From Prorocentrum cordatum (Eukaryota; Sar; Dinophyceae; Prorocentrales; Prorocentraceae), in NCBI GenBank assembly GCA_963575745.1, contig CAUYUJ010014755.1:294877-358876 (forward strand): DNA of 64,000 bases, written 5' to 3'. The notes below the pieces were generated by a model. It did not search any database. It was not told the origin of the DNA and saw nothing but the letters and a program-made list of their open reading frames with translations. A program made the translations under genes and the position numbers. Below, one piece after another: positions 55,000-64,000 of the stretch. How positions within the stretch are numbered: the first letter of the stretch is position 1; every line of letters begins with the position of its first letter.

Positions 55000-55790
55000 G
55001 AGTCTCTTGGGGTGCCTGTCTGGGGGCCCTTGGAGAACTCATGGGGGCGTCTGGGAGGCCTTTGGGAGAACTTGGGCGGCTTCTTCGGGGCGTCATGGGG
55101 GCGTCTTGGAGGGGCCTCTGAGGGGCTCGGAGGGGGGGGGGGGGGGCGCTTTTTTGGGGAAGCTCGAACTGTCAGTTCGTACTCCCCCTCGCGGGCTTTC
55201 TTGAAGCCATCTTGGGGCCCTCCAGGGGCTGTTTTGGGCCGCGCTGTGGAAGCCAAAAGAAGTCCGCGTGGAGCTCTGGCACGATATGTTTGCGCAGTTT
55301 GTGCATTGTTCTTCTATGCGAATCATCGACCCTCTGCCTGCGGGAGACGCCAATTTGATGAAATGTGGGCCGAAATCCCACCCTTGCTAGAGGACTGCGA
55401 GTTACCCAGTTGTTGGGAAAACAGCTGAGGGAACCCTGGAGAATGACCTGCTGGGCCGCCTTGAGGCTTATTGGGGGCTCCTGCCCGACATTTTGCGCCT
55501 GCTTTGGGGGCCTGTTGGAGCCCTTTTGGGTGGGCAGTCTTGACGTTCTTGGGTGGCCGTTTGGCACCTTCGGAGGCCGTCTTGGGGGACTCTCTGGAGG
55601 CCGTCTTGGGGTTTTCTGAGCGCCTTTCGAGGCAGTCTTGGGGCTGTCTGGGATATCTCTTAGGCCGTCGGGAGGCCCTCTTGGGCCGTCTGGGGCCCCA
55701 CTTGGGGATATGATGTGCCATATAGAGGGGATGTTGGGGTGTCTTGGGCCGCTTGGACGCCCGTGGGAACAAGTTGCTTGAAGATCCGAA
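55000..55790 (+). repeat. CTTGGGGC-type repeats with a G-run
   Basis: GGCGTCTTGGGAGGCC-type units at 55010-55125 and 55440-55760, split by a G18 run (55131-55148), a GCTCGAACTGTCAGTTCGTA module also seen at 57665, and a TCCGCGTGGAGCTCTGGC copy at 55262. Confidence 0.85.
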
Positions 55791-56355
55791 ACTCACTCAA
55801 ACACCCGAGGGTGATCAATTATGTTGACCTCACGAGGCCCTGCTGGAGGGCCTCTTGAAGCCTTCGCGGGGCGTGTTTGGGGCATCTTGGGCAGTCTTGA
55901 GGCCATCGTTGGGTGCCTTTGGGGCATATGGCGTCCGTGCGGGGGTAATTCGAGCCCACTTGGGGCATTTTCCGACATCTTACGCCGACCTGATACCGAC
56001 CATGTTGCAGCCATTTTGGGCTGGGAATCCGACGGAGGCTGGTTTTCCTGGTGGTCGGCGGGTCGGTTTTAAGATTGAATATCCGGCAGTGGCCACATGA
56101 TGTTGCAAGATTTGGCACCCTAACACCCGTGTGGCAGGAAGCGGGAGCGGTGGATCGACGACGCCTACGGCGAATCACCGCCGCCCCCTGCGTGTGAGGA
56201 TCCGCCTATGCGGCCAAACGTTTGGACAAAGTTTGGCCACGCAATTGCACCATGCACTCACCGAGCCGGTGTGGAAGCCCTTCGGGGAACACGGGGGAGG
56301 AAGAGGAGGATGAGGAGAGGAAGGAAAAAGGAGGATGAGGAGAAGGATGAAAAGA
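55791..56355. other. No gene seen; fading repeats
   Basis: CTTGGGGCATC-type units at 55850-55980, then unique sequence and an AGGAGGATGAGGAG run at 56295-56350. Confidence 0.5.
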
Positions 56356-56359
56356 CCTA

Positions 56360-56720
56360 GTGGGAGCTTTTCGGGCCATTTTTCTTGCCTTCTGGAAGCT
56401 TCCTGGGGGCATCTTGGAGGCCTCTTGGTGGCCTCATTGGGCCTCTGGCGGACCTTTGGGATCTTCTGAGTGGCCTCTTTGGCAATCTTGCGGCGTTCCT
56501 GGCCCGTCTGAAGCCGTCGGAAGCCGTCTTTGGAGCTTCTTTGGGCCATCTTGAAGCCTTCTTGGGGCCCTTCAGGGACGTCTTGGAGGCCATCTTGGAA
56601 GTCTGGGAGGCCTCTTGGGCCGGCTTTGGCCCCTTGGGGCCGTTTTGGGGACTTTTTGGGTTGTCATGGAGCCATTTTGGAAGCCTCTTGGGCGATCTTG
56701 GGGCGATCTTGGGGGCATGT
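56360..56720 (+). repeat. CTTGGGGC-type repeats
   Basis: Degenerate TCTTGGAGGCC and GCCATCTTGG units across 360 bases. Confidence 0.8.
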
Positions 56721-56859
56721 TCGGGCGTATTGGGTCGTTGGACGTGCGAACAGGTTAAAGAGCCGGAAACCTCCAACAACCTTGAGAAGAACAATTAGCT
56801 CGGCGAAACCCCCAACCATATGTAGTTGTGAATACCGCATTGTGAATATCTTCTCCGGT

Positions 56860-57410
56860 GGCGCTCCCTATGGGGCCACAGCCCATGCGAGGGGTGCGCC
56901 GAAACGAACGAAGACGATAGGTTTGAGTGTACTGGGTGTGGCGGACGCATGCGGGCACCCCCACCTGGGGCCTTTGGTGGAGTTCCCTATGGGGCCACGA
57001 AACGCTGTACTTTGTGTGGCGGACGCATGCGAGCACCCCCACCTGGGGCCTTCGGTGGAGCTCCCTATGGGGCCACGAAACGCTGTACTTAGTGTGGCGG
57101 ACGCATGCGGGCACCCCCACCTGGGGCCTTCGGTGGAGCTCGCTATGGGGCCACGAAACGCTGTACTGGGTGTGGCGGTCGCATGCGGGTACCCACACTG
57201 GGGCCTTCGGTGGAGCTTCCGATGGGGCCACGAAGCGCTGTACTGGGTGTGGCGGTCGCATGCGGGCCCCCCCACTGGGGCCTTCGGTGGAGCTCCTCAT
57301 GAGGCGACGAACCGCTGTACTGGGTGTGGCGGTCGCATGCGGGCACCCCCACTAGGGCCTTCGGTGGAGCTTCCTATGGGGCCACGAAACGTGTGAGAGG
57401 TGCGCTGAAA
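56860..57410 (+). repeat. 78-bp minisatellite (GGAGCTCCCTATGGGGCCAC)
   Basis: GGGGCCACGAAAC recurs at about 56991, 57069, 57147 and 57224 (77-78 bp steps), with a first partial copy near 56872. It is the inverse of the 90-bp array at 62430-64000, sharing CTGGGGCCTTCGGTGGAGCT, ATGGGGCCACGAAACG and GACGCATGCGGGC. Confidence 0.95.
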
Positions 57411-57528
57411 CGGGTGATAACGATGATGACGGAGGAGGGAGGAGGGAGGGAGCAGCGGGAGGAGGAGTGAACGTGGGAACCGTCTCTTCAAAACGAGGAC
57501 CCAAATCCACAGGATGGTTGGGAATCAT
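57411..57528 (+). mobile_element. Purine tract and conserved tail of the composite minisatellite element
   Basis: A GAGGAGGGAGG tract is followed by CCGTCTCTTCAAAACGAGGA and CCACAGGATGGTTGGGAA. The same three parts in reverse order and complement occur at 62295-62420. The conserved tail therefore belongs to the repeated unit and probably marks its edge. Confidence 0.7.
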
Positions 57529-57529
57529 G

Positions 57530-57765
57530 TTGGCCGTTTCGAGCCTTTCTGGAGGACTTTTTGGACGCCTCCTGGGCCGTCTTTGAGGCCACTCTGGGGC
57601 CTCTTGGGACGTCTTGGGACATCTTGAGGTTGGGGCCTCGCCGTGGCCATTGTGGGGGGAAGTGCTCGATCTGTCGGTTCGAGTTCCCCCTTCGGGGCCT
57701 CTTGGGTCCTCTTGAGTTCTTCGGGGGCTGTCTTGGAGCTATCTTGGGGGCATCTCGGGCGACCA
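57530..57765 (+). repeat. CTTGGGGC-type repeats
   Basis: TCTTGGGACGTCTTGGGACA-type units, interrupted by a GCTCGATCTGTCGGTTCGAG module related to the one at 55165. Confidence 0.8.
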
Positions 57766-57995
57766 AGAGGGTGGCCAGCTCGACGCATGTTGAAAGTAAA
57801 GCAAAGAATCTCAATCAGCTTCCGAGGTCCCTGAAATGTCGTATGACGCCCCGAAAGAGTCCGAGAGGGCTGGTAACTCCAGGATCTTGTGTCTGCAATG
57901 CCGAACGACGCATCTTGACTGCATCGCTCGCGCAATGATGCCGTCTGCGGCCCAAAAGGACACAGACGAGCCCACCTGCGAAACGGGCCTCGGCG

Positions 57996-58395
57996 TTGCC
58001 TGCTCCTGTACCCCGAGATCGCGATGCCGAAGTGAGCGACGGCAGCGACGATTACACCGTCCTCGGCGGTGGCATCCAGCCACCCAGCCAGCACGCTTCC
58101 AGGATGGCCAGGCAGCCAGCCAGCAACCCAGCCACCAAGCCGCCCAGCGCACCAGCCGCCCACTCAGCTGCAGCGGCGGCTGCTGCTGCAGCGGCGGCGA
58201 TGGCGGCGGCGGCGGCGGCCGCGCCGCGCCGCGCAGGAGCGCGCGCTCGCCCGCGCGGAGGCCGCCCTGCGGGCGGAGGCGCGCGCCGTGGCGGCGGAGG
58301 CTCCGCCGCCCGGGGGCCCGCCGCCGACGCGTCGACGGCCACCGAAGCCGCTTACCGTCGCCCCCGTCGCCGCAGCCGTATTCGTCGGTCGCTGA
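57996..58395 (+). pseudogene. Alanine-rich coding relic, low support
   Basis: The first frame reads PRDRDAEVSDGSDDYTVLGG and then enters a GCG/GCA run (polyalanine, 58165-58225). After the run the neighbouring frame is more protein-like (ERALARAEAALRAEARAVAA) and stops near 58394. A slippage-type frameshift in the GCG run would explain this. No domain is recognised, and composition alone could produce it. Confidence 0.3.
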
Positions 58396-59144
58396 AAGTA
58401 GGTGTTCTTGGGCTCCCAGATCCCAATCTACTTTCGGCGCCTTGCTGCTTCAAGAGTCGATCTACTGCTGCTGTGTTTTGCTATTCTCTGGGAGGGCCTG
58501 AGCCCAATCTACTGTATCCGCCTTCCTACTTCATGTTTTACCTACGCCTTCAGACCAACGTGTAGCCGTCGCTGCTGGCGCAGCCGTCACAGCCGCCGCC
58601 ATCGTGACGTTTTCGTCGCCCGTCGCGGGCGCCTCTGTCGGCAACGCACCTCGGGACTACAATCAGAAGGCCGAGGGCCCCAGTTTCCGTGCTCAGTTGT
58701 TGCCCTTATTCGGTCGCCTTTCTTGGGGGAATGTTTGTTTGTTTCGCATATTCTCCGCTTACTCCCGATAGGTTTGCGCCGCGTTGACGCGGTGGCGACC
58801 CATGCAGAGGAGTGCAAGGTTGAACGCCGCCAGTGGCCCGAAACCAGCCGATCGCGAACGATCTGTGCTGCGGAGACGCTGCGATCGTTCAAGGTTGGAC
58901 GATCTACGGGGTGTGTGAGACCAACGCCGACGTCGTTGCGACGCGGACCTGCCATAGCCTAAACCCACCAGGCTTACGGACCTGACTTCCTGTCTGTGCG
59001 CCCGCTCGGCCTCTCCGCCGCTGGGGCGCAATTCTCCTGCCGCGGTCGGGGAGCCCGCCTGCCTCGCAGCGGAGCAGGGTGCGCGCGCGGCGGGGGCCAG
59101 CGCCCATGGAGGTCGGCCAGCGCCCTCCGATCCCTTCTGGCTGG
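58396..59144. other. No gene seen
   Basis: CCCAATCTACT occurs twice (58422, 58503). Otherwise nothing recognisable. Confidence 0.45.
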
Positions 59145-59370
59145 CCGAGGGCCTGTGATGCATGGGGAGCCGATTCCCCCCTCTCAGAGGAGAACGAGGT
59201 ACCCATACCGCTACCCTTCCCTCGTTGCTCCCTTGTTGGGCCTCCTGGGAGTGGGAGGCCCTTGTCGCCACCGCTGGATTCGCCTCGAAATTCTGCTCCG
59301 AACGCACCCCAGCAGAGGTCTAGGGTGTAGCAGTACTGGTACCTTTTGGTTTCCCCACCCTCCTTTCTTG
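59145..59370 (+). repeat. Dispersed repeat shared with 34690-34930, copy 2
   Basis: Carries GGTACCCATACCGCTACCCT, TTGTCGCCACCGCTGGATTC and GAACGCACCCC in the same order as the first copy. Confidence 0.75.
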
Positions 59371-60020
59371 CTTTTTTTTGCGACGTGTGTTTGAGAGCTG
59401 TAATGCGGCCGGCCAGGGTTCGCGACGTGGCCTTGGCTGGCCCGGGCTGGCGCGTCCCCAAGGGAGAAGGAGGGCGGCCAAGAGGGGGCGGGGCCTCCGT
59501 GATTTGGGTGACTCGTCCCTGCTGTTGCTAGTTCCCCGTCAGTTCTTGGATTGGCGAGGACCTCACGGAGGCGGAAAGATTTTGACGAACGCATTGGGCC
59601 GATCTCGGTAGGCGGCAGGCGGCTGTGGTCACAGATCCATTGGCTCCCGAGGTCTTGAGGTCGTAGCGGAAGTGTCCAGGGCTCCCAGAGTAGAGAGCAG
59701 AGGGACGAGGCTATAGATTTCAGAGAGCAGCAAGATCATGGGGAGCAGACGGAGTAGATATTAGAGACTAGATTGTAGAGAGCATGGCTCAACGCGCAAA
59801 GTGCAGAGTGCAGAAAACAGATAACATAGATCAATTTGCGAACACAATTCTTCACGCTTCGCCCATTCAGAAACCCTGCCTATGAGACATGATAGGAAAA
59901 CGGACGAAGATACACATGTAGTGAAACAAAGCAGGCGACCAGGGTGAACAAAAAGATCAATGGGAGCAAGGCGGTGGTTTTAGAGAGCCTCTTCGGGCCA
60001 TCCCTGGGGCCCGCGTGGGG
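59371..60020. other. No gene seen; AGAGAGCA-rich patch
   Basis: GTAGAGAGCA-type units at 59685-59800 recur at 60900-60955. No coding signal. Confidence 0.5.
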
Positions 60021-60024
60021 GCGA

Positions 60025-60180
60025 GGGAAGGAGGATGATGATGAGGAGGAGGAGGAGGAAGACGACGACGACGATGACGACGACCGCGACGGCGAAAAAG
60101 AGGCGGAAAAGGAACGGGAAGTCGATGAGTGCAAGGACGAGGAGGAGGAGGAGGAGGAGGAGGAGGAGGAGGAGAAGGAC
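60025..60180 (+). repeat. (GAG/GAC)n purine-rich repeat
   Basis: GATGATGATGAGGAGGAGGA, GACGACGACGACGATGACGA and a later GAG run. It forms an acidic frame inside a 225-codon ORF that I regard as spurious because its C-terminal half is CTTGGGGC repeat. Confidence 0.85.
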
Positions 60181-60199
60181 AACGATGACGATATAGCCT

Positions 60200-60690
60200 T
60201 CAAAATCGCCTCTTGGAGCCCTCTTGGGTCTCTTTTGGGGGATCTTAGGGTCCTCTTGGGGCTTCCCTGGAGGGCCTCTTGGGGCCATCTTGGAGGCCGT
60301 CGATCAAAAGGGGGGGGAGCTCATCAATATCTCTTGCGGCGGTCGTGCGGCCGATCTTGGGCGCTCTTGGGGCCGCCTGGGGGGGCCTCGTGGGCCCTTC
60401 TTGGGCCTCTCTTGGGCCATCTTGGGGCCATCTGGAGACCTCAACAGCACATCGGAAGCGAAGAGGCGAGAAGTCAAATATCCTCGGTGTTCCTCAGGTG
60501 TTCTGATGATTTGGGCCTCTTGAGAGTCTGGAGGGGGCTCCGAGAGCACGTGGAAGTGGTTATCCTGGAGCCTCTTGGAGGTATGTCAGAAGCTATCTTG
60601 AACCATCGTTGGTTATGTTGATCCATATTTGAGGCTATCTTGGAGCATTGGACGCCCTCTTGGAGCAAACTTGGACCATCTTGGACTCTC
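60200..60690 (+). repeat. CTTGGGGC-type repeats
   Basis: Units fill 60205-60300, 60355-60440 and 60570-60690, split by a GATCAAAAGGGGGGGGAGCT module resembling those near 30100 and 30760. Confidence 0.85.
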
Positions 60691-61490
60691 CAATCCGTCG
60701 CGAAGCCCCCCACAAACCTGAGGGAGAAGGGGGCAGGGTACCCCTCCCCGAAAGGCATATTGTTTTTTTGCCAGGGGAAAGAATGACTCGTTAGACCACT
60801 TTAGCCCAAAAGACTACTGGGACTTGGATGGTGCTAGAGATGGAGCAAGCTGGGGGAGGGAAGCGAGTTGATAATATGTATATCATGGCCAATAAGTGGT
60901 AGAAGGTAGCAAGCAGAGTGTAGAGAGCACAGGGTAGATAATAGAGAACCAGGGGCATCATGTTCGCCATTCTTTGCCCTCGCCCGCCAGCGTGCTACCT
61001 TGACGCTTTACGATCAACTGATCGGGACACTCGTCCCGTGCAGTCCCCCACCCTCAACACTGAAGTGTTGCTGCGCGCGTTGACGATCGCTCGGCATGGC
61101 CTGAGCCCTGCATCCCCATAGAAAGGCCAATCGTCGCCATGAAGTAAACGGGTACTGAGGAAAACGGGTCTCAATGTTGTCGGACGTTTTCGAATTTTCA
61201 AGGCCCTCCACGGCGGGCTCCAGGACAGTCGGAAGACGGCTCAAGATGAACGCACATGGATTGAGAAAGCCCTCGGGGGTGATGACCCGTTTCCTTTAGG
61301 ATCCGTCTTGTTCTTGCCAAACAGATCAGAGCGCGAGCTAAAGATTGTTTTGCCGATTCGTAGAATGGTTTGTTTGTTTTTTTGATGTTTTATCAAAATA
61401 AGCTTGCCCTATAGAAGTCCTAGCTCAAACTCTACTAATTGGTCACTTGCCCCCCCCCCTAATTCCTATGCCCCTCCCCTAATTCCTGAG
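60691..61490. other. No gene seen
   Basis: AT-richer than its surroundings after about 61300. No supported gene or RNA. Confidence 0.5.
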
Positions 61491-61680
61491 GCTATGCCTA
61501 TGCCTATGCCTATGCCTATGCCTCCCCCCTAACTCTTATGCATACGCCTATGCCTATGCCTGCTTGCTTGCTTGCTTGTGCGCTTGCGCGCTTTCGCGCT
61601 TGCTTGCTTGCTTGCTTGCTTGCTTGCGTGCTTGCGCGTTTGCTTGCACGATCGCTTGCTTGCTGAATTGCGGATTGCTG
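61491..61680. repeat. CCTATG hexamer and TTGC tetramer repeats
   Basis: TATGCC units at 61495-61560 followed directly by (CTTG)n to about 61680 with GCGC interruptions. Confidence 0.95.
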
Positions 61681-62280
61681 TGATTCCTTGATTTGAGTCG
61701 TCTAATCTATTGAGGGTCAACGCTGGCTGATATTCAGCAATTGGCGGAACGAAAATAGAACCAGGGACAACGAACACAACACGACATCGGAAATCCCTGT
61801 TTCGCTCGCGACCTAAAACGTACATCATGCCTTAGACACTCGATTTCTGCGTGGCGCCACGCTGGCCGCCCCCGCCGACACGCCGATGCCGAAGAGCTTT
61901 GGGCGCTCGGCATCGTGGGGGTCAATCGACGACGGGGATCGATGAGCGCAGGAAAGCGGCAACCTAACACGGCCCCAGTACGGCCCCCGAACTGCAACCG
62001 CGGGCCCACAAGGTGTTCTCGATAAGCCGGAATTATGTTTTCAACGTGGCAATGGCACCCCGAGGGTTGAGTTACCTCTGGTCTGGCTTCGTCGTTTTAG
62101 CGCTCTTGGCCAAAATACCTACAGTGAAATGTACGCACGCCCTCGCAGCTACGACGAATTCTTCGAATTTGGTCGTCGGGCTTCTGTCGCCCGAGGGCCA
62201 TAGGGCCATAAACCACTACCGCCCCCAACCAACGTACTATCGCACCACGCTGAGGGTGCGGCTGATCGAGAAGGTGCACG
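61681..62280. other. Mostly unique; weak 90-codon ORF
   Basis: An ORF at 62013-62285 (plus strand) has a hydrophobic stretch (YLWSGFVVLALLAKIP) but no other support. I leave it uncalled. Confidence 0.4.
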
Positions 62281-62294
62281 TTTGAGATAGTTTT

Positions 62295-62420
62295 TCCCAA
62301 CCATCCTGTGGTGTTGGGTCCTCGTTTTGAAGAGACGGTGCCCCGCGTTCCTCTCCTCTCCTCTCCTCTCCTCTCCTCTCCTCCTCTCCTCCCCTCCTCT
62401 CATCCTCTCCTCTTCACCCA
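62295..62420 (-). mobile_element. Conserved tail and (CTCCT)n tract of the composite element, inverted copy
   Basis: TTCCCAACCATCCTGTGG, TCCTCGTTTTGAAGAGACGG and a CTCTCCTCTCC tract are the reverse complement of 57411-57528, in mirror order. Confidence 0.75.
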
Positions 62421-62424
62421 CCCA

Positions 62425-64000
62425 GTACACCGCTTCGTGGCTCCATAGGGAGCTCCACCGAAGGCCCCAGTGCTCGCGCCCGCATGCGTCACCCACACTC
62501 ATTTCGGCACACCCCTCACACGTTTCGTGGCTCCATAGGGAGCTCCACCGAAGGCCCCAGTGCCCGCGCCCGCATGCGTCACCCACACCCATTTCGGCAC
62601 ACCCCTCACACGTTTCGTGGCTCCATAGGGAGCTCCACCGAAGGCCCCAGTGCCCGCGCCCGCATGCGTCACCCACACCCATTTCGGCACACCCCTCACA
62701 CGTTTCGTGGCTCCATAGGGAGCTCCACCGAAGGCCCCAGTGCCCGCGCCCGCATGCGTCACCCACACCCATTTCGGCACACCCCTCACACGTTTCGTGG
62801 CTCCATAGGGAGCTCCACCGAAGGCCCCAGTGCCCGCGCCCGCATGCGTCACCCACACCCATTTCGGCACACCCCTCACAGGCGTTTCGTTTCGCACACA
62901 TGTGGGCTCCACCGAAGGCCCCAGTGCTGGCGCCCGCATGCGTCACCCACATCTAATTAGGCACACCCCTCACACGTTTCGTGGCCCCATAGGAGCTCCG
63001 CCGAAGGCCCCAGTGACTGCGCCCGCATGCGTCACCCACACACAATTCGGCACACCCCTCACACGTTTCGTGGCCCCATAGGGAGCTCCACCGAAGGCCC
63101 CAGTGGCTGCGCCCGCATGCGGTTCCACCCCCCATTCTGGCACACCCCTCACACGTTTCGTGGCCCCATAGGGAGCTCCACCGAAGGCCCCAGTGGCTGC
63201 GCCCGCATGCGGTTCCACCCCCCATTCTGGCACACCCCTCACACGTTTCGTGGCCCCATAGGGAGCTCCACCGAAGGCCCCAGTGGCTGCGCCCGCATGC
63301 GGTTCCACCCCCCATTCTGGCACACCCCTCACACGTTTCGTGGCCCCATAGGGAGCTCCACCGAAGGCCCCAGTGGCTGCGCCCGCATGCGGTTCCACCC
63401 CCCATCCGGGAGCTCCACCGAAGGCCCCAGTGCTGCGTGCGGTTCCACCCCCCATTCTGGCACACCCCTCACACGTTCGTGGCCCCATAGGGAGCTCCAC
63501 CGAAGGCCCCAGTGGCTGCGCCCGCATGCGGTTCCACCCCCCATTCTGGCACACCCCTCACACGTTTCGTGGCCCCATAGGGAGCTCCACCGAAGGCCCC
63601 AGTGGCTGCGCCCGCATGCGGTTCCACCCCCCATTCTGGCACACCCCTCACACGTTTCGTGGCCCCATAGGGAGCTCCACCGAAGGCCCCAGTGGCTGCG
63701 CCCGCATGCGGTTCCACCCCCCATTCTGGCACACCCCTCACACGTTTCGTGGCCCCATAGGGAGCTCCACCGAAGCTCCAGTGGCTGCGCTCGCATGCGG
63801 TCCCACCCCCCATTTCGGCACACCCCTCACACGCTTCGTGGGTGGCTCCATAGGGAGCTCCACCGAAGGCCCCAGTGGCTGCGCCCGCATGTGGTTCCGC
63901 CCCCATTTCGGCACACCCCTCACACGTTTCGTGGCCCCATAGGGAGCTCCACCGAAGGCCCCAGTGGCTGCGCTCGCATGCGGTTCCACCCCCTTTTTTC
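62425..64000 (-). repeat. 90-bp minisatellite running off the window end
   Basis: GGGAGCTCCACCGAAGGCCC starts at 62448, 62538, 62628, 62718 and 62808, then 63081, 63171, 63261 and 63351: exact 90-bp steps. About seventeen units are seen. The left five carry GTCACCCACACCCATTTCGG and the right ones GGTTCCACCCCCCATTCTGG, so two subfamilies meet near 62900-63110. Truncated units lie near 62885-62930 and 63405-63440. The array is inverse to 56860-57410. Confidence 0.95.

Noticed and set aside
57640-57700. tRNA-like GGTTCGAGTTCC T-loop
   Set aside because: No matching acceptor or anticodon arms, and the segment recurs at 55165 as part of the CTTGGGGC repeat modules.
59944-60621. 225-codon ORF with long acidic run
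   Set aside because: Its acidic part is a GAG/GAC microsatellite and its second half is CTTGGGGC repeat.
62013-62285. 90-codon ORF with a hydrophobic segment
   Set aside because: Single short ORF without homologue, repeat partner or leader evidence; composition is compatible with chance.
62425-64000. CRISPR-like direct repeat array
   Set aside because: The whole 90-bp unit is repeated with no unique spacers, and the host is eukaryotic.

Overview
The window reads as nuclear DNA of a peridinin-type dinoflagellate; I cannot name the genus. Four signs agree. Near-identical, intronless, head-to-tail copies of a nuclear-encoded plastid ferredoxin carry a secretory-type leader followed by a phenylalanine-containing AFxAP motif. 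Two stretches match the dinoflagellate 22-nt trans-spliced leader (SL) with one and two mismatches. There are decayed LINE-type protein fragments. The rest is GC-rich and crowded with minisatellites. Real genes occupy only a few percent of the 64 kb.

Layout. 1-1174: a decayed retrocopy with an SL relic. 1320-12510: an 11-kb hyper-palindromic satellite (39-bp monomers inside a 183-bp higher-order unit), bracketed by a perfect 18-bp inverted repeat and containing a 100-N gap. 12510-18440: four further minisatellite or dispersed-motif fields. 18600-19150: a polypurine tract. 19164-20886: a broken LINE that stops inside a ferredoxin pseudogene. 20887-31170: the ferredoxin locus, with three intact genes on a 2.4-kb tandem unit, two broken gene copies and two detached upstream pieces, then (CTTGGGGC)-type repeats. 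31200-38400: mostly gene-free, with dispersed repeats and an inverted-repeat-flanked element. 38440-40638: a retroposed gene that keeps its SL relic, a 647-codon ORF, an A-rich tract and an 18-bp target duplication. 40639-46800: CAT and other satellites. 46830-54970: a long decayed coding stretch between two related 250-350 bp repeats. 55000-64000: (CTTGGGGC)-type repeats and two inverted copies of a composite minisatellite element, the second running off the window end.

How it works together. Ferredoxin is the only recognisable metabolic gene: it is the photosystem I electron acceptor in the plastid. Identical copies presumably raise dosage. Everything else looks like the product of retroposition (SL relics, LINE, processed copies) and of repeat amplification, in which tandem arrays repeatedly sit between inverted repeats. 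The most interesting objects are the retrogene at 38440-40638, the bracketed palindromic satellite, and the recurring 'array between inverted repeats' design.
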